DNA of 5,679 nucleotides from Desulfobacterales bacterium CG23_combo_of_CG06-09_8_20_14_all_51_8. GTDB taxonomy: Bacteria > Desulfobacterota > Desulfobacteria > Desulfobacterales > Desulfosalsimonadaceae. Both the position numbers and the translations under genes were made by a program. Numbering within the stretch: position 1 is the first letter of the stretch; each line of letters starts with the position of its first letter. Below are positions 1-5,648 of this stretch, piece after piece. The stretch is from assembly GCA_002772195.1 (NCBI GenBank), contig PCSG01000221.1, positions 1 through 5,679 of the forward strand, in the 5' to 3' direction. The notes under the pieces were generated by a model. That model ran no database searches. It saw only the letters and a list, made by a program, of their open reading frames with translations, and had not been told where the DNA came from.

Positions 1-68
1 TCATTCCGGCGAAAGCCGGAATCAAGCAATTTCAATATGTTCTGGATGCCGGATCAAGTCCGGCATGA
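1..68. repeat. REP-like paired hairpins, cut by the window edge
   Basis: Two perfect CCGG-centred hairpins lie close together. The first is ATTCCGGC (3-10), loop GAAA, GCCGGAAT (15-22). The second is ATGCCGGA (46-53), loop TCAAG, TCCGGCAT (59-66). The outer ends, TCATTCCGGC at 1-10 and the complement of TCCGGCATGA at 59-68, are imperfect inverted repeats of each other. This is the form of dispersed intergenic REP/BIME-type repeats. No T tract follows either hairpin, so I do not call a terminator, although such hairpins can stabilise mRNA 3' ends. The left boundary may be outside the window. Confidence 0.7.
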
Positions 69-103
69 CGGAATCCGACTTTTTACGAGAGCATCAAAGT
101 TGT

Positions 104-352
104 AAGTGCCTAAAGTGCCTAAAGTTTCGGAGTCGCTTCGCTCCTTCAATTTTTATACTGATAGATCGGGGTTTTGGTGAAGCCATCAATCCTGATTTTT
201 TTTGTTAATCGAGGTAAATATTGCCAACAATTCTGAACATTCATCAAAAACCGGTTTTAATTTATCAAAGGATATCAATCATTTTTAATAAAATCTGCGC
301 GGAGCGCAACATCAACTTTAGGCACTTTTAACTTTAGCGCACTTTAGGCACT
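104..352. repeat. 249-bp inverted-repeat element after the permease gene
   Basis: The left end 105-126 and right end 330-352 are inverted repeats that match at 22 positions with a single extra base, built of AGTGCCTAA units; the right side holds a further unit at 315-326. Inside the left arm is GGAGTCGCTTCGCTCC (129-144), identical to 2299-2314. Inside the right arm is a perfect small hairpin, TGCGC GGA GCGCA (296-308). The interior 145-295 is AT-rich and contains a short possible gene remnant on the minus strand. The end is 8 bp from the permease stop codon. It is a longer relative of 2265-2371, in the same orientation. I see no transposase or target-site duplication. Confidence 0.75.
186..278 (-). 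pseudogene. Possible C-terminal remnant of a four-helix-bundle (S23/IVP-like) protein
   Basis: A 30-codon open stretch on the minus strand, entered from an in-frame TGA just upstream and closed by TGA at 186-188. It reads as an amphipathic helix containing LKPVFDECSELLAIFTSI and ends KKNQD. From memory, this resembles the last helix of the small four-helix-bundle proteins encoded by 23S rRNA intervening sequences, which often end in an (D/E)EC/S-EL-x-x-IF-xx-(S)I pattern followed by a Lys/Asn tail. There is no start codon with a ribosome binding site and nothing of the first three helices, so at best it is a leftover fragment inside the inverted-repeat element. The match is short and could be chance. 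A 32-residue ATG frame on the same strand overlaps it and looks like nothing. Confidence 0.35.
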
Positions 353-359
353 CCTTTTT

Positions 360-1469
360 TCACTTCAACTTCATCCGGAACCGTTTCACGGCCAGACTGA
401 TAAAAAACACCCCCACCCCGGTCATGGCCAGAAACGAGGGCCATAATTCCATGGGGCCGTTGCCTTTGAGCATGATGCCCCGGATAATCACCAGAAAATG
501 AGTGGCCGGGATGATTTTGGACACCACCTGAAGCGGGAGCGGCATGGACGCCACGGGGAATACAAACCCGGAGAGCATGACCGACGGCAGCAGGGTCCCC
601 ACAAGAGAGAGCATCATGGCCACCTGCTGGGTGGCCACCAGTGTGGAGATGAGCATGCCGATGGCCAGGGCCGTGAACACATAGAAAACGCAGAACAAGA
701 GCAGCGTGGACCATGACCCCAGCATGGGCACCTCAAACCACAGACGGCCGAAAATCAGGATAAACACCGCAATGACAAACGCCAGGATCAGATACGGGAT
801 GGCCTTGCCCAGCACCACTTCATAGGGCTTGATGGGACTCACCAGAATCTGCTCCATGGTGCCGGTTTCCTTTTCCCGGGCGATGGTCACCGAGGTGAGG
901 AGTGCGCCGATCATGATCAGGAGCAGCGCGACAATGCCCGGAACCACAAAGTGGGCGGACACCATGTCCGGATTATAGAGCATCCGGGCCTTGATGCGGA
1001 TGGGCATCCCGCTCCCATTGGATGACATGGACAGGGATTGGCTGACAAACACATTTTCCAGATAATTCTGGACCAGGGTCGCGCTGTTGGCGTCGGTGCC
1101 GTCGGCAATCACGCCGATTGGAGATTCGGGAGAGCCTGCCAGACGACGCGCAAAATCCGCCGGTATGATGAGGGCCGCCCGGGCAATGCGCCGGGTGAAC
1201 AGACTTTCGGTTTTTCTCGGGTCACTGTACCTTACCACAATGTTGAAATAGGGCGAAGCGCTTAAGGTTTCAATCAGATCCCGGCTGGCGGGGGTCCGGG
1301 AGAGATCGCAGATCCCTATCCGGATGTGTTTTAAATCCATGTCGATGGCGTAGCCGAAGATAAACATCATGAGCAGGGGCATTAAAAAAAGGATCAGCAG
1401 GGACCGGGGATCTCTTCGGATATGGATGAATTCTTTCCGGATGAGCGGCATCAGCCGTGAATTGATCAT
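360..1469 (-). CDS. ABC-2 type transporter permease (YbhS/YbhR-like)
   Basis: This is the inner-membrane permease of the exporter, 369 residues, the usual length for the ABC2_membrane_3 type. It starts with a short amphipathic segment containing RKEFIHIRRDPRSLL, then TM1 (about 23-42), a large extracytoplasmic domain (43-173), and five more predicted membrane segments at about 174-196, 223-243, 253-277, 283-305 and 342-361. Family marks are the cytoplasmic REKETGTMEQILVSP (198-212), which contacts the ATPases, and LLPSVMLSGFVFPVASMP (293-310) before a re-entrant region. The C-terminus is basic (KRFRMKLK). The ATG at 1469 is 6 bp after the ATPase 2 stop, with a weak ACAGG 9 nt upstream, consistent with coupled translation. 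YbhFSR-type pumps use two permeases; only one is in the window, so the partner may lie beyond the left edge or this one may act as a homodimer. The stop is 8 bp from a repeat element. Confidence 0.94.
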   Translation of the reverse strand: MINSRLMPLIRKEFIHIRRDPRSLLILFLMPLLMMFIFGYAIDMDLKHIRIGICDLSRTPASRDLIETLSASPYFNIVVRYSDPRKTESLFTRRIARAALIIPADFARRLAGSPESPIGVIADGTDANSATLVQNYLENVFVSQSLSMSSNGSGMPIRIKARMLYNPDMVSAHFVVPGIVALLLIMIGALLTSVTIAREKETGTMEQILVSPIKPYEVVLGKAIPYLILAFVIAVFILIFGRLWFEVPMLGSWSTLLLFCVFYVFTALAIGMLISTLVATQQVAMMLSLVGTLLPSVMLSGFVFPVASMPLPLQVVSKIIPATHFLVIIRGIMLKGNGPMELWPSFLAMTGVGVFFISLAVKRFRMKLK

Positions 1470-1475
1470 GATGGT

Positions 1476-2234
1476 TTACCTGTCCACCAGTTGGATAAAA
1501 ATATCCTGAATGGAGGTCATGCCGTATTTTTTCTTGATGGCGAAGGGTGAATCCATCTCCACAATCCGGCCCTTATCCATGATGGAAAGCCGGTGGCAGT
1601 ATTCCGCCTCGTCCATGTAGTGGGTGGTCACGAACACCGTAGTGCCGCCGGCCGCCAATTCCGAAATAAGATCCCAAAAATATCTGCGGGCAATCGGATC
1701 CACCCCTCCTGTGGGCTCATCTAAAAACAGAATGGGCGGTTTATGTAAAATGGCGCATGCAAGCGCCAGTCGTTGCTTGAATCCCAGAGGCAGTGAAACC
1801 GTCCGGCGGTTTTCCATTTCTAACAAATTCAGCGATCCGTCCAGTTCTTTCACCCGCTCCCTGATTTTCTGACTGCTCAGGCCGTAAATGCCGCCGAAAA
1901 ATAAGAGATTTTCCCGGACCTTGAGGTCGTCATACAGGGAAAACCGCTGGGACATATACCCGATGCGGGTTTTGATTTTTTCATACTCCCGGTTGACGTC
2001 CCAGCCGCCCACGGTTCCCTCCCCGGAAGACGGTTTCAAAAGGCCGGTGAGCATCCGGATGGTGGTGGTTTTTCCGGCCCCGTTGGCGCCCAGAAATCCG
2101 AATATTTCCCCCTGGCTGACATCAAAGGACACGTTGTCGACAGCGACAAAATCTCCGAACCGCTTTGTGAGATTCCGGACGGAGACGGCGGGGGGCGAAG
2201 GCAGGGCAGATGGGGCATGCATGGAATGCGTCAT
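1476..2234 (-). CDS. ABC-2 exporter ATPase 2 (YbhF C-half type), degenerate signature motif
   Basis: This is the second ATP-binding subunit. Residue numbers below count from an in-frame TTG at 2246; the ATG at 2234 is residue 5. Walker A is GANGAGKT (53-60), the Q-loop Gln is 100 in GYMSQRFSLY, Walker B is ILFLDEP (172-178, Glu177), D-loop GVDP (181-184) and H-loop His209 in VTTHYMDEAE. The signature motif is LPLGFKQ (152-158) instead of LSGGQ, the form I recall for the second half of E. coli YbhF. Ser and one Gly of the signature are thus missing, while every other motif is intact. It lacks the C-terminal extension of ATPase 1. I chose the ATG at 2234; the TTG and a later ATG are possible, since none has a clear Shine-Dalgarno and the conserved domain begins only near residue 21. 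The inverted-repeat element ends about 30 bp upstream. The permease follows after 6 bp. Confidence 0.94.
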   Translation of the reverse strand: MTHSMHAPSALPSPPAVSVRNLTKRFGDFVAVDNVSFDVSQGEIFGFLGANGAGKTTTIRMLTGLLKPSSGEGTVGGWDVNREYEKIKTRIGYMSQRFSLYDDLKVRENLLFFGGIYGLSSQKIRERVKELDGSLNLLEMENRRTVSLPLGFKQRLALACAILHKPPILFLDEPTGGVDPIARRYFWDLISELAAGGTTVFVTTHYMDEAEYCHRLSIMDKGRIVEMDSPFAIKKKYGMTSIQDIFIQLVDR

Positions 2235-2264
2235 ATGTTGTTTCAATGGTAAGTTTGAAGTTTG

Positions 2265-2371
2265 AAGTGACTAAAGTGACTAAAGTGCCTAAAGTTGAGG
2301 AGTCGCTTCGCTCCGTTATTTATATTTAAAAATTGATTAAAAGTCCGAAACTTTAGTCACTTTAGTCACTT
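2265..2371. repeat. 107-bp inverted-repeat element between the two ATPase genes
   Basis: The outermost 22 bases at 2265-2286 are the exact reverse complement of 2350-2371. Each arm is built of 9-base units of the form AGTGACTAA; the left arm has an extra unit with GCC in place of GAC. Just inside the left arm is GGAGTCGCTTCGCTCC (2299-2314), with GGAG/CTCC able to pair. The interior 2315-2348 is AT-rich and shows no gene. Outside the left arm are two 7-base AAGTTTG copies (2251-2264). The stretch 2282-2314 matches 112-144 at 31 of 33 bases, so this is a short relative of the element at 104-352, in the same orientation. It fills nearly all of the 142-bp gap and, when transcribed with the operon, should fold into a long hairpin. 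Confidence 0.85.
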
Positions 2372-2388
2372 GTAACTTGTTTCCTGTT

Positions 2389-3318
2389 TTAATTTTTTTC
2401 CACAATCAACGAAATAAAAGTATCTTCAAGTCCCGGTTCGGCGGCTTCAACCGAGCGAATGGAATGCCCGGAATTTTCAGCTTCGCGGCAAAGGCTATCC
2501 ATGGTTTCGGTTGTGTCGGCAAACAGACTCACATGAACGCGGTCGCCCAGAATCTGCACCTGGTTGGGATGGAGCCGTTTTTTAAACCAACCGGCAATCG
2601 CGGGCAAGTTAAGGCCGAAGAGCGCATACACGACCCCGGTAAAACGCTCAATGATTTCAGCCGCCGTTCCAACCGCCAGAATATTCCCCTTATTGATTAA
2701 GGCGATCCGGTCGCATTTTTCCGCTTCATCCATATACGGTGTCGCCACCAGAAGGGTGACCCCGCCCTCCTTGAGTGTTTTGAGGATCCCCCAGAATTCC
2801 CTGCGGGAAACCGGGTCAACGCCGGTGGTGGGTTCATCGAGGATCAGCACTTTCGGCGTATGGATCAAGGCGCACGATAACGCGAGCTTCTGTTTCATAC
2901 CGCCGGAGAGCTGTCCGGCGCGGCGCTTTACAAACGGCGTCAGCCGTGAAAATTGCAGAAGCGCTTCGGTTCGTTTTAACCGTTCCTGACGGGGTACCCG
3001 GAACAGGTCGGCGAAAAAACGAAGATTTTCACCCACCGTCAGGTCCGGGTAAAGGGAAAACCGTTGGGGCATGTATCCAATGACTTTGCGGACCTGTTCC
3101 GGCTCATTATTGACTGAAATCCCAAGCAGCCTGCATTGGCCGTCATCCGGGTCCAAAAGCGATGTGAGGATGCGGATCAAGGATGTTTTTCCTGCCCCGT
3201 CCGGCCCGATAAGGCCGAACATTTCTCCGGGCTTGATATCAAAACTGACGGAGGACAGGGCGATGGTTCCCTGGTATTGTTTTTTGAGATCGGTTATTTG
3301 GATTGCAGGCTCACCCAT
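2389..3318 (-). CDS. ABC-2 exporter ATPase 1 (YbhF N-half type), degenerate H-loop
   Basis: This is a cytoplasmic ATP-binding subunit of the exporter. The 309-residue product has Walker A GPDGAGKT (38-45), Q-loop Gln85 in GYMPQRFSLY, a perfect signature LSGGM (137-141), Walker B VLILDEP (157-163, catalytic Glu162) and D-loop GVDP (167-170 region). The H-loop reads VATPYMDEAE, so Pro194 stands where the switch His normally is. As I recall it, the first half of E. coli YbhF also lacks this His (ATAYMEEAE), which fits a split YbhF. Beyond about residue 225 there is an extra 85-residue C-terminal region ending in GLEDTFISLI, as is common in ABC-2 drug/antibiotic exporter ATPases. It starts 9 bp after the adaptor stop; GGAG at 3331-3334 lies 12 nt upstream of the ATG. 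The substrate cannot be told from sequence. Confidence 0.95.
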   Translation of the reverse strand: MGEPAIQITDLKKQYQGTIALSSVSFDIKPGEMFGLIGPDGAGKTSLIRILTSLLDPDDGQCRLLGISVNNEPEQVRKVIGYMPQRFSLYPDLTVGENLRFFADLFRVPRQERLKRTEALLQFSRLTPFVKRRAGQLSGGMKQKLALSCALIHTPKVLILDEPTTGVDPVSRREFWGILKTLKEGGVTLLVATPYMDEAEKCDRIALINKGNILAVGTAAEIIERFTGVVYALFGLNLPAIAGWFKKRLHPNQVQILGDRVHVSLFADTTETMDSLCREAENSGHSIRSVEAAEPGLEDTFISLIVEKN

Positions 3319-3327
3319 TGAATACGA

Positions 3328-4227
3328 TTACTCCAGAGACAGGAACACTTCAGCCGGCATGCCGATTTTTAAAATATCATGGTTGTTTTCCAATTTGACT
3401 TTAACCGCGTACACCAGTTCCGCCCGGGCTTTTCTGGTCTGTACATTTTTCGGGGTGAATTCCGCCTCCGGAGAAACCCACGACACTTTTCCCGGAAACG
3501 GGTCAGGGGTTGCATCCACCCGGACAAACACATCCTGGCCCAATTTAAACCGGTCGAGATCGGTTTCCGCCACATATATTTTAATCCATAAATTTATCAG
3601 ATCCGCTATCTTATAAAGCGCTCCGCCCTGGACGGCGATCTCCCCGGGTTCCACATATTTTTCGACGACCGTGCCGTCAAGCGGAGAAACAACGGTGCCG
3701 TCGGCAATCTGGCGGTACAGAACCGCCATGGTGGCCTCCACCTGGGCGCGCTTGGCATCCAGCAAAGGTATCTGGGATTTTGCCGCGGTCAATTGACTGC
3801 GGGCCACGCTGATCTGAGTGGAAATATCGTCAAACTGCTGCTGGGTGGCGGAGCCTTTGGAATAGAGTTCCTTGATCCTTTTGTACCGGATCTGCACGTT
3901 ATCAAGATTATCCGATGCCTGGTCGATGGCGGCTTCAGCGGCTATCCGGCTGGCGTCTATTTCTCCGAGACTCGCCTGGAGCTGGGCTTTCTGAAGCACC
4001 AGTTTTTCCACATCAATGCTCGCCAGCAATTCATCGGCTTTTACGCTATCCCCTTCCTCCCGGGTCAATTTTAGGATGGTGCCGCTTGTCAAGGCGCCGA
4101 TCATGACTTCCGTCGCCTCCAGGGTCCCTGATCCCGCGAACCCGGCGGGAAGTTTGTCCCGGCAACTCGAAATTAAAAGCACGCTGATCAAAATGCACAC
4201 CCATTGTCCGAATCTTTTAACGTTCAT
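3328..4227 (-). CDS. HlyD/AcrA-family periplasmic adaptor, predicted lipoprotein
   Basis: This is the membrane fusion protein that links the inner-membrane ABC transporter to the outer-membrane channel. The 299-residue product starts at the ATG at 4227, chosen over an upstream GTG (4260) because it has AAAGGAG 8 nt upstream and a clean signal sequence. Residues 1-22 are a lipoprotein signal (hydrophobic 9-19, lipobox I-S-S-C with Cys22). A lipoyl half-motif follows (GSGTLEATEVMIGALTSGTI, about 33-51, then LLASID). A long coiled-coil hairpin spans roughly 74-175 with the tip near LYSKGSATQQQFDD. The second lipoyl half is TVVSPLDGTVVEKYVEPGE (178-196), followed by a beta-barrel section with LWIKIYVAETDL, and EFTPKNVQTRKARAELVYAV (256-275), a stretch typical of YbhG-type adaptors. 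The end, KIGMPAEVFLSLE, is typical too. The start overlaps the channel stop as TGATG, suggesting translational coupling. Confidence 0.93.
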   Translation of the reverse strand: MNVKRFGQWVCILISVLLISSCRDKLPAGFAGSGTLEATEVMIGALTSGTILKLTREEGDSVKADELLASIDVEKLVLQKAQLQASLGEIDASRIAAEAAIDQASDNLDNVQIRYKRIKELYSKGSATQQQFDDISTQISVARSQLTAAKSQIPLLDAKRAQVEATMAVLYRQIADGTVVSPLDGTVVEKYVEPGEIAVQGGALYKIADLINLWIKIYVAETDLDRFKLGQDVFVRVDATPDPFPGKVSWVSPEAEFTPKNVQTRKARAELVYAVKVKLENNHDILKIGMPAEVFLSLE

Positions 4228-5309
4228 CAGGGATTCTCCTTTGCCAAATCGTAACGCCACTCTTCCACGCCTTTTGCTCTTAAATAATCCGCCCAGGCGG
4301 TCTGGACTTCCGCTGAAATTACGGCCAGTTCGGATTCCGCGTTCATTAACTCCGTGTGGGCGTCTAAAAAATCCGTATTGGTCGCCATTCCCACTTTAAA
4401 GTTATCTCCCTTTGTATTGAAATTTGCCTGAGCGGACGCCACTTTTTCTTTTGCGATCAGCATTTTCCGATAGGCTTCTTCATAAGACAGCCGGGTGTTG
4501 ATCCGGTCAAGTTCGATCCGCCGGTCCAGAGCTGTTTTGACCTGTTCCAGTCGGGACTTCTTGGAGGCTGCGGCATTGACCTCATTTTTTTGCTGGTCCA
4601 TGTCAAAAATATTCCAGGATACATTCATACCCGCCTGCCACCACGTTTCCCATTCGGGTTGAGTGGCGACAAACCCCGGCCAACCGTAATGACCGGATGC
4701 GGTTAGTCCCACCTGAGGTTTTAAGCCTCCGGCGGCAATGTCGGTTTCGGCGGCCGCAGCTTCAACCTGCTGCTCGGCGATTTTCTGCTCCGGGCGTTCG
4801 ATTGTTGAAGATAAAAGTTCGCCCGGTATCGGCCAGGGCGGCTGCTGATTTTCTTGTCTTGAAATTTCAATGGGGTTGTCCGGCGGCAATCCCATGCGCT
4901 CTAAAAGAGCGGCCTTGGCTCGGGCAATGGCGTTTTCCGCCTCTATAATTTTGAGTTCCATATCCAACCGGCGGATGTCGATGGGAAGCAAATCGCTTTT
5001 TAAGAGCATCCCCTGATCCGTCAAATTCGTCGCGTCTTTTAAATGACTTGCGATCAGCTCCCGGCTGGCCGTGGCGATGCGTTTAAATTCCTGAGCTTTT
5101 GACACCTGATAAAAAGCGGCGATCACCTGGTTCCGGACCTGACTTTTGGCCAGGGCGATTTGATATTCAGAGCCTTGAAATCCGGCTGTCGCGGCCCGGA
5201 TGCCCCCTTCGATCCGGCCGCCGGTATAAAGCGGCTGCATCAAGTACAGCGCCAGATCCGCTTTTTCATGTTCTCCGATGGTGATATTTTTCCCCGGTAT
5301 GGTCAGCAT
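4227..5309 (-). CDS. TolC-like outer-membrane efflux protein, C-terminal part (frameshifted)
   Basis: This is the remaining three quarters of the TolC-like channel. Visible family features are the early segment ADLALYLMQPLYTGGRI, long alpha-helical hairpin stretches rich in Ala, Glu and Gln, the LLERMGLPPDNPIEI turn ending the first OEP repeat, and a second repeat with IAAGGLKPQVGLTASG, MNVSWNIFD, and a closing helix containing GMATNTDFLDAHTELMNAESEL. Its ATG overlaps the upstream stop as ATGCTGA, so reinitiation is formally possible, but the product would lack a signal peptide and the first part of the barrel, so it should not work alone. No Shine-Dalgarno precedes that ATG; the mRNA there is C-rich. 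The sequence is otherwise undamaged, which argues for a recent or reversible frameshift or a read error rather than an old pseudogene. The stop codon overlaps the adaptor start by one base (TGATG). Confidence 0.88.
   Translation of the reverse strand: MLTIPGKNITIGEHEKADLALYLMQPLYTGGRIEGGIRAATAGFQGSEYQIALAKSQVRNQVIAAFYQVSKAQEFKRIATASRELIASHLKDATNLTDQGMLLKSDLLPIDIRRLDMELKIIEAENAIARAKAALLERMGLPPDNPIEISRQENQQPPWPIPGELLSSTIERPEQKIAEQQVEAAAAETDIAAGGLKPQVGLTASGHYGWPGFVATQPEWETWWQAGMNVSWNIFDMDQQKNEVNAAASKKSRLEQVKTALDRRIELDRINTRLSYEEAYRKMLIAKEKVASAQANFNTKGDNFKVGMATNTDFLDAHTELMNAESELAVISAEVQTAWADYLRAKGVEEWRYDLAKENP
4236..4242 (-). promoter_or_regulatory. Ribosome binding site of the adaptor gene
   Basis: AAAGGAG on the minus strand, 8 nt before the ATG at 4227 and lying inside the last codons of the channel gene. 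It decides the start: the in-frame GTG at 4260 has no comparable site and would place 11 extra residues before the lipoprotein signal. Confidence 0.75.
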
Positions 5310-5638
5310 CCCGAGGGGAGGGGGGGGGCTTCGACTGTTGTGTCACCCAGGCTCATCTGATTCACTTCGTTGGTATAGCCTGACATGGCGTTGATATCGA
5401 CGGTCGGATATTTTCTGCCATGGGCCTGATCCAGCTTGAATTGGGCTTCGTCCCGGGCTTTTTTTGTCTGAGATATATCCAGATTGTTCGTAAAGGCGAT
5501 CTCAAGGCATTCATCGACCGTCAAGGGTTTTTCCCCGGCCAGGGAGAATTGAGGGGTAAACAGTACCATTAAAGATAGGATGACCGCGACCCGGCATGCC
5601 CGGTAAACTTCCTTATGATATGATAATTTTTTTCCCAT
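5303..5638 (-). CDS. TolC-like outer-membrane efflux protein, N-terminal part (frameshifted)
   Basis: This is the 5' part of an outer-membrane factor of the TolC/OEP family, the exit channel of a tripartite exporter. The 111-residue frame starts at an ATG with a good Shine-Dalgarno (GAGG, 5 nt upstream). It has a signal peptide: basic residues up to R16, hydrophobic core about 17-27, likely cleavage after SLA-34. The typical OEP opening LTVDECLEIAFTNNLDI follows at 39-55, then a helix with QAHGRKYPTVDINA (71-84), the usual approach to the first beta strands. At A104 the frame enters a run of nine C (coding strand) and ends seven residues later at TGA. One extra C, or two fewer, would join it in frame to the next reading frame as ...EAPPPPLGMLTIP..., giving about 470 residues, a normal length for the family. 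It is first in the operon within this window. Whether the break is real, phase-variable or a sequencing error cannot be told from one sequence. Confidence 0.85.
   Translation of the reverse strand: MGKKLSYHKEVYRACRVAVILSLMVLFTPQFSLAGEKPLTVDECLEIAFTNNLDISQTKKARDEAQFKLDQAHGRKYPTVDINAMSGYTNEVNQMSLGDTTVEAPPLPSGC
5320..5328. repeat. Nine-base G homopolymer (C on the coding strand) at the channel-gene frameshift
   Basis: A run of nine G on the + strand, next to a second run of four G (5315-5318) separated by one A. On the coding strand it follows GAAG, codons 103-104 of the channel gene. Nine C puts the gene out of frame; ten or seven C restores it. Runs of this length are prone to replication slippage and to base-calling error. 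Confidence 0.9.
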
Positions 5639-5643
5639 TGATT

Positions 5644-5648
5644 CCTCT
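5644..5648 (-). promoter_or_regulatory. Ribosome binding site of the channel gene
   Basis: AGAGG on the minus strand, with 5 nt between it and the ATG at 5638. It fixes the start of the TolC-like frame and agrees with the signal peptide beginning there. Only 31 bases of upstream sequence remain in the window, and I see no convincing -10/-35 promoter in them. Confidence 0.7.

Noticed and set aside
1..68. Rho-independent terminator for the operon
   Set aside because: The hairpins are strong but neither is followed by a T tract on either strand; REP-like repeat fits better.
194..202. Run of T in the longer element as a second slippage tract
   Set aside because: It lies outside any intact gene, in AT-rich sequence where such runs are expected by chance.
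334..714. Minus-strand frame of 126 codons overlapping the permease
   Set aside because: It lies in another frame of the well-supported permease, is rich in His/Gly/Pro as shadow frames are, and shows no domain.
2251..2371. CRISPR-like array from the short repeated units
   Set aside because: The units are 7-9 bases in direct tandem with no unique spacers, and the two sides are inverted relative to each other.
3071..3616. Plus-strand frame of 181 codons opposite ATPase 1 and the adaptor
   Set aside because: It is antisense to two clear genes, spans their junction, and has no recognisable family or ribosome binding site.
4228..4260. Upstream GTG start adding 11 residues to the adaptor
   Set aside because: No ribosome binding site there, it would overlap the channel gene by 33 bp more, and it puts a charged segment before the lipoprotein signal. 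The ATG at 4227 has AAAGGAG at good spacing.
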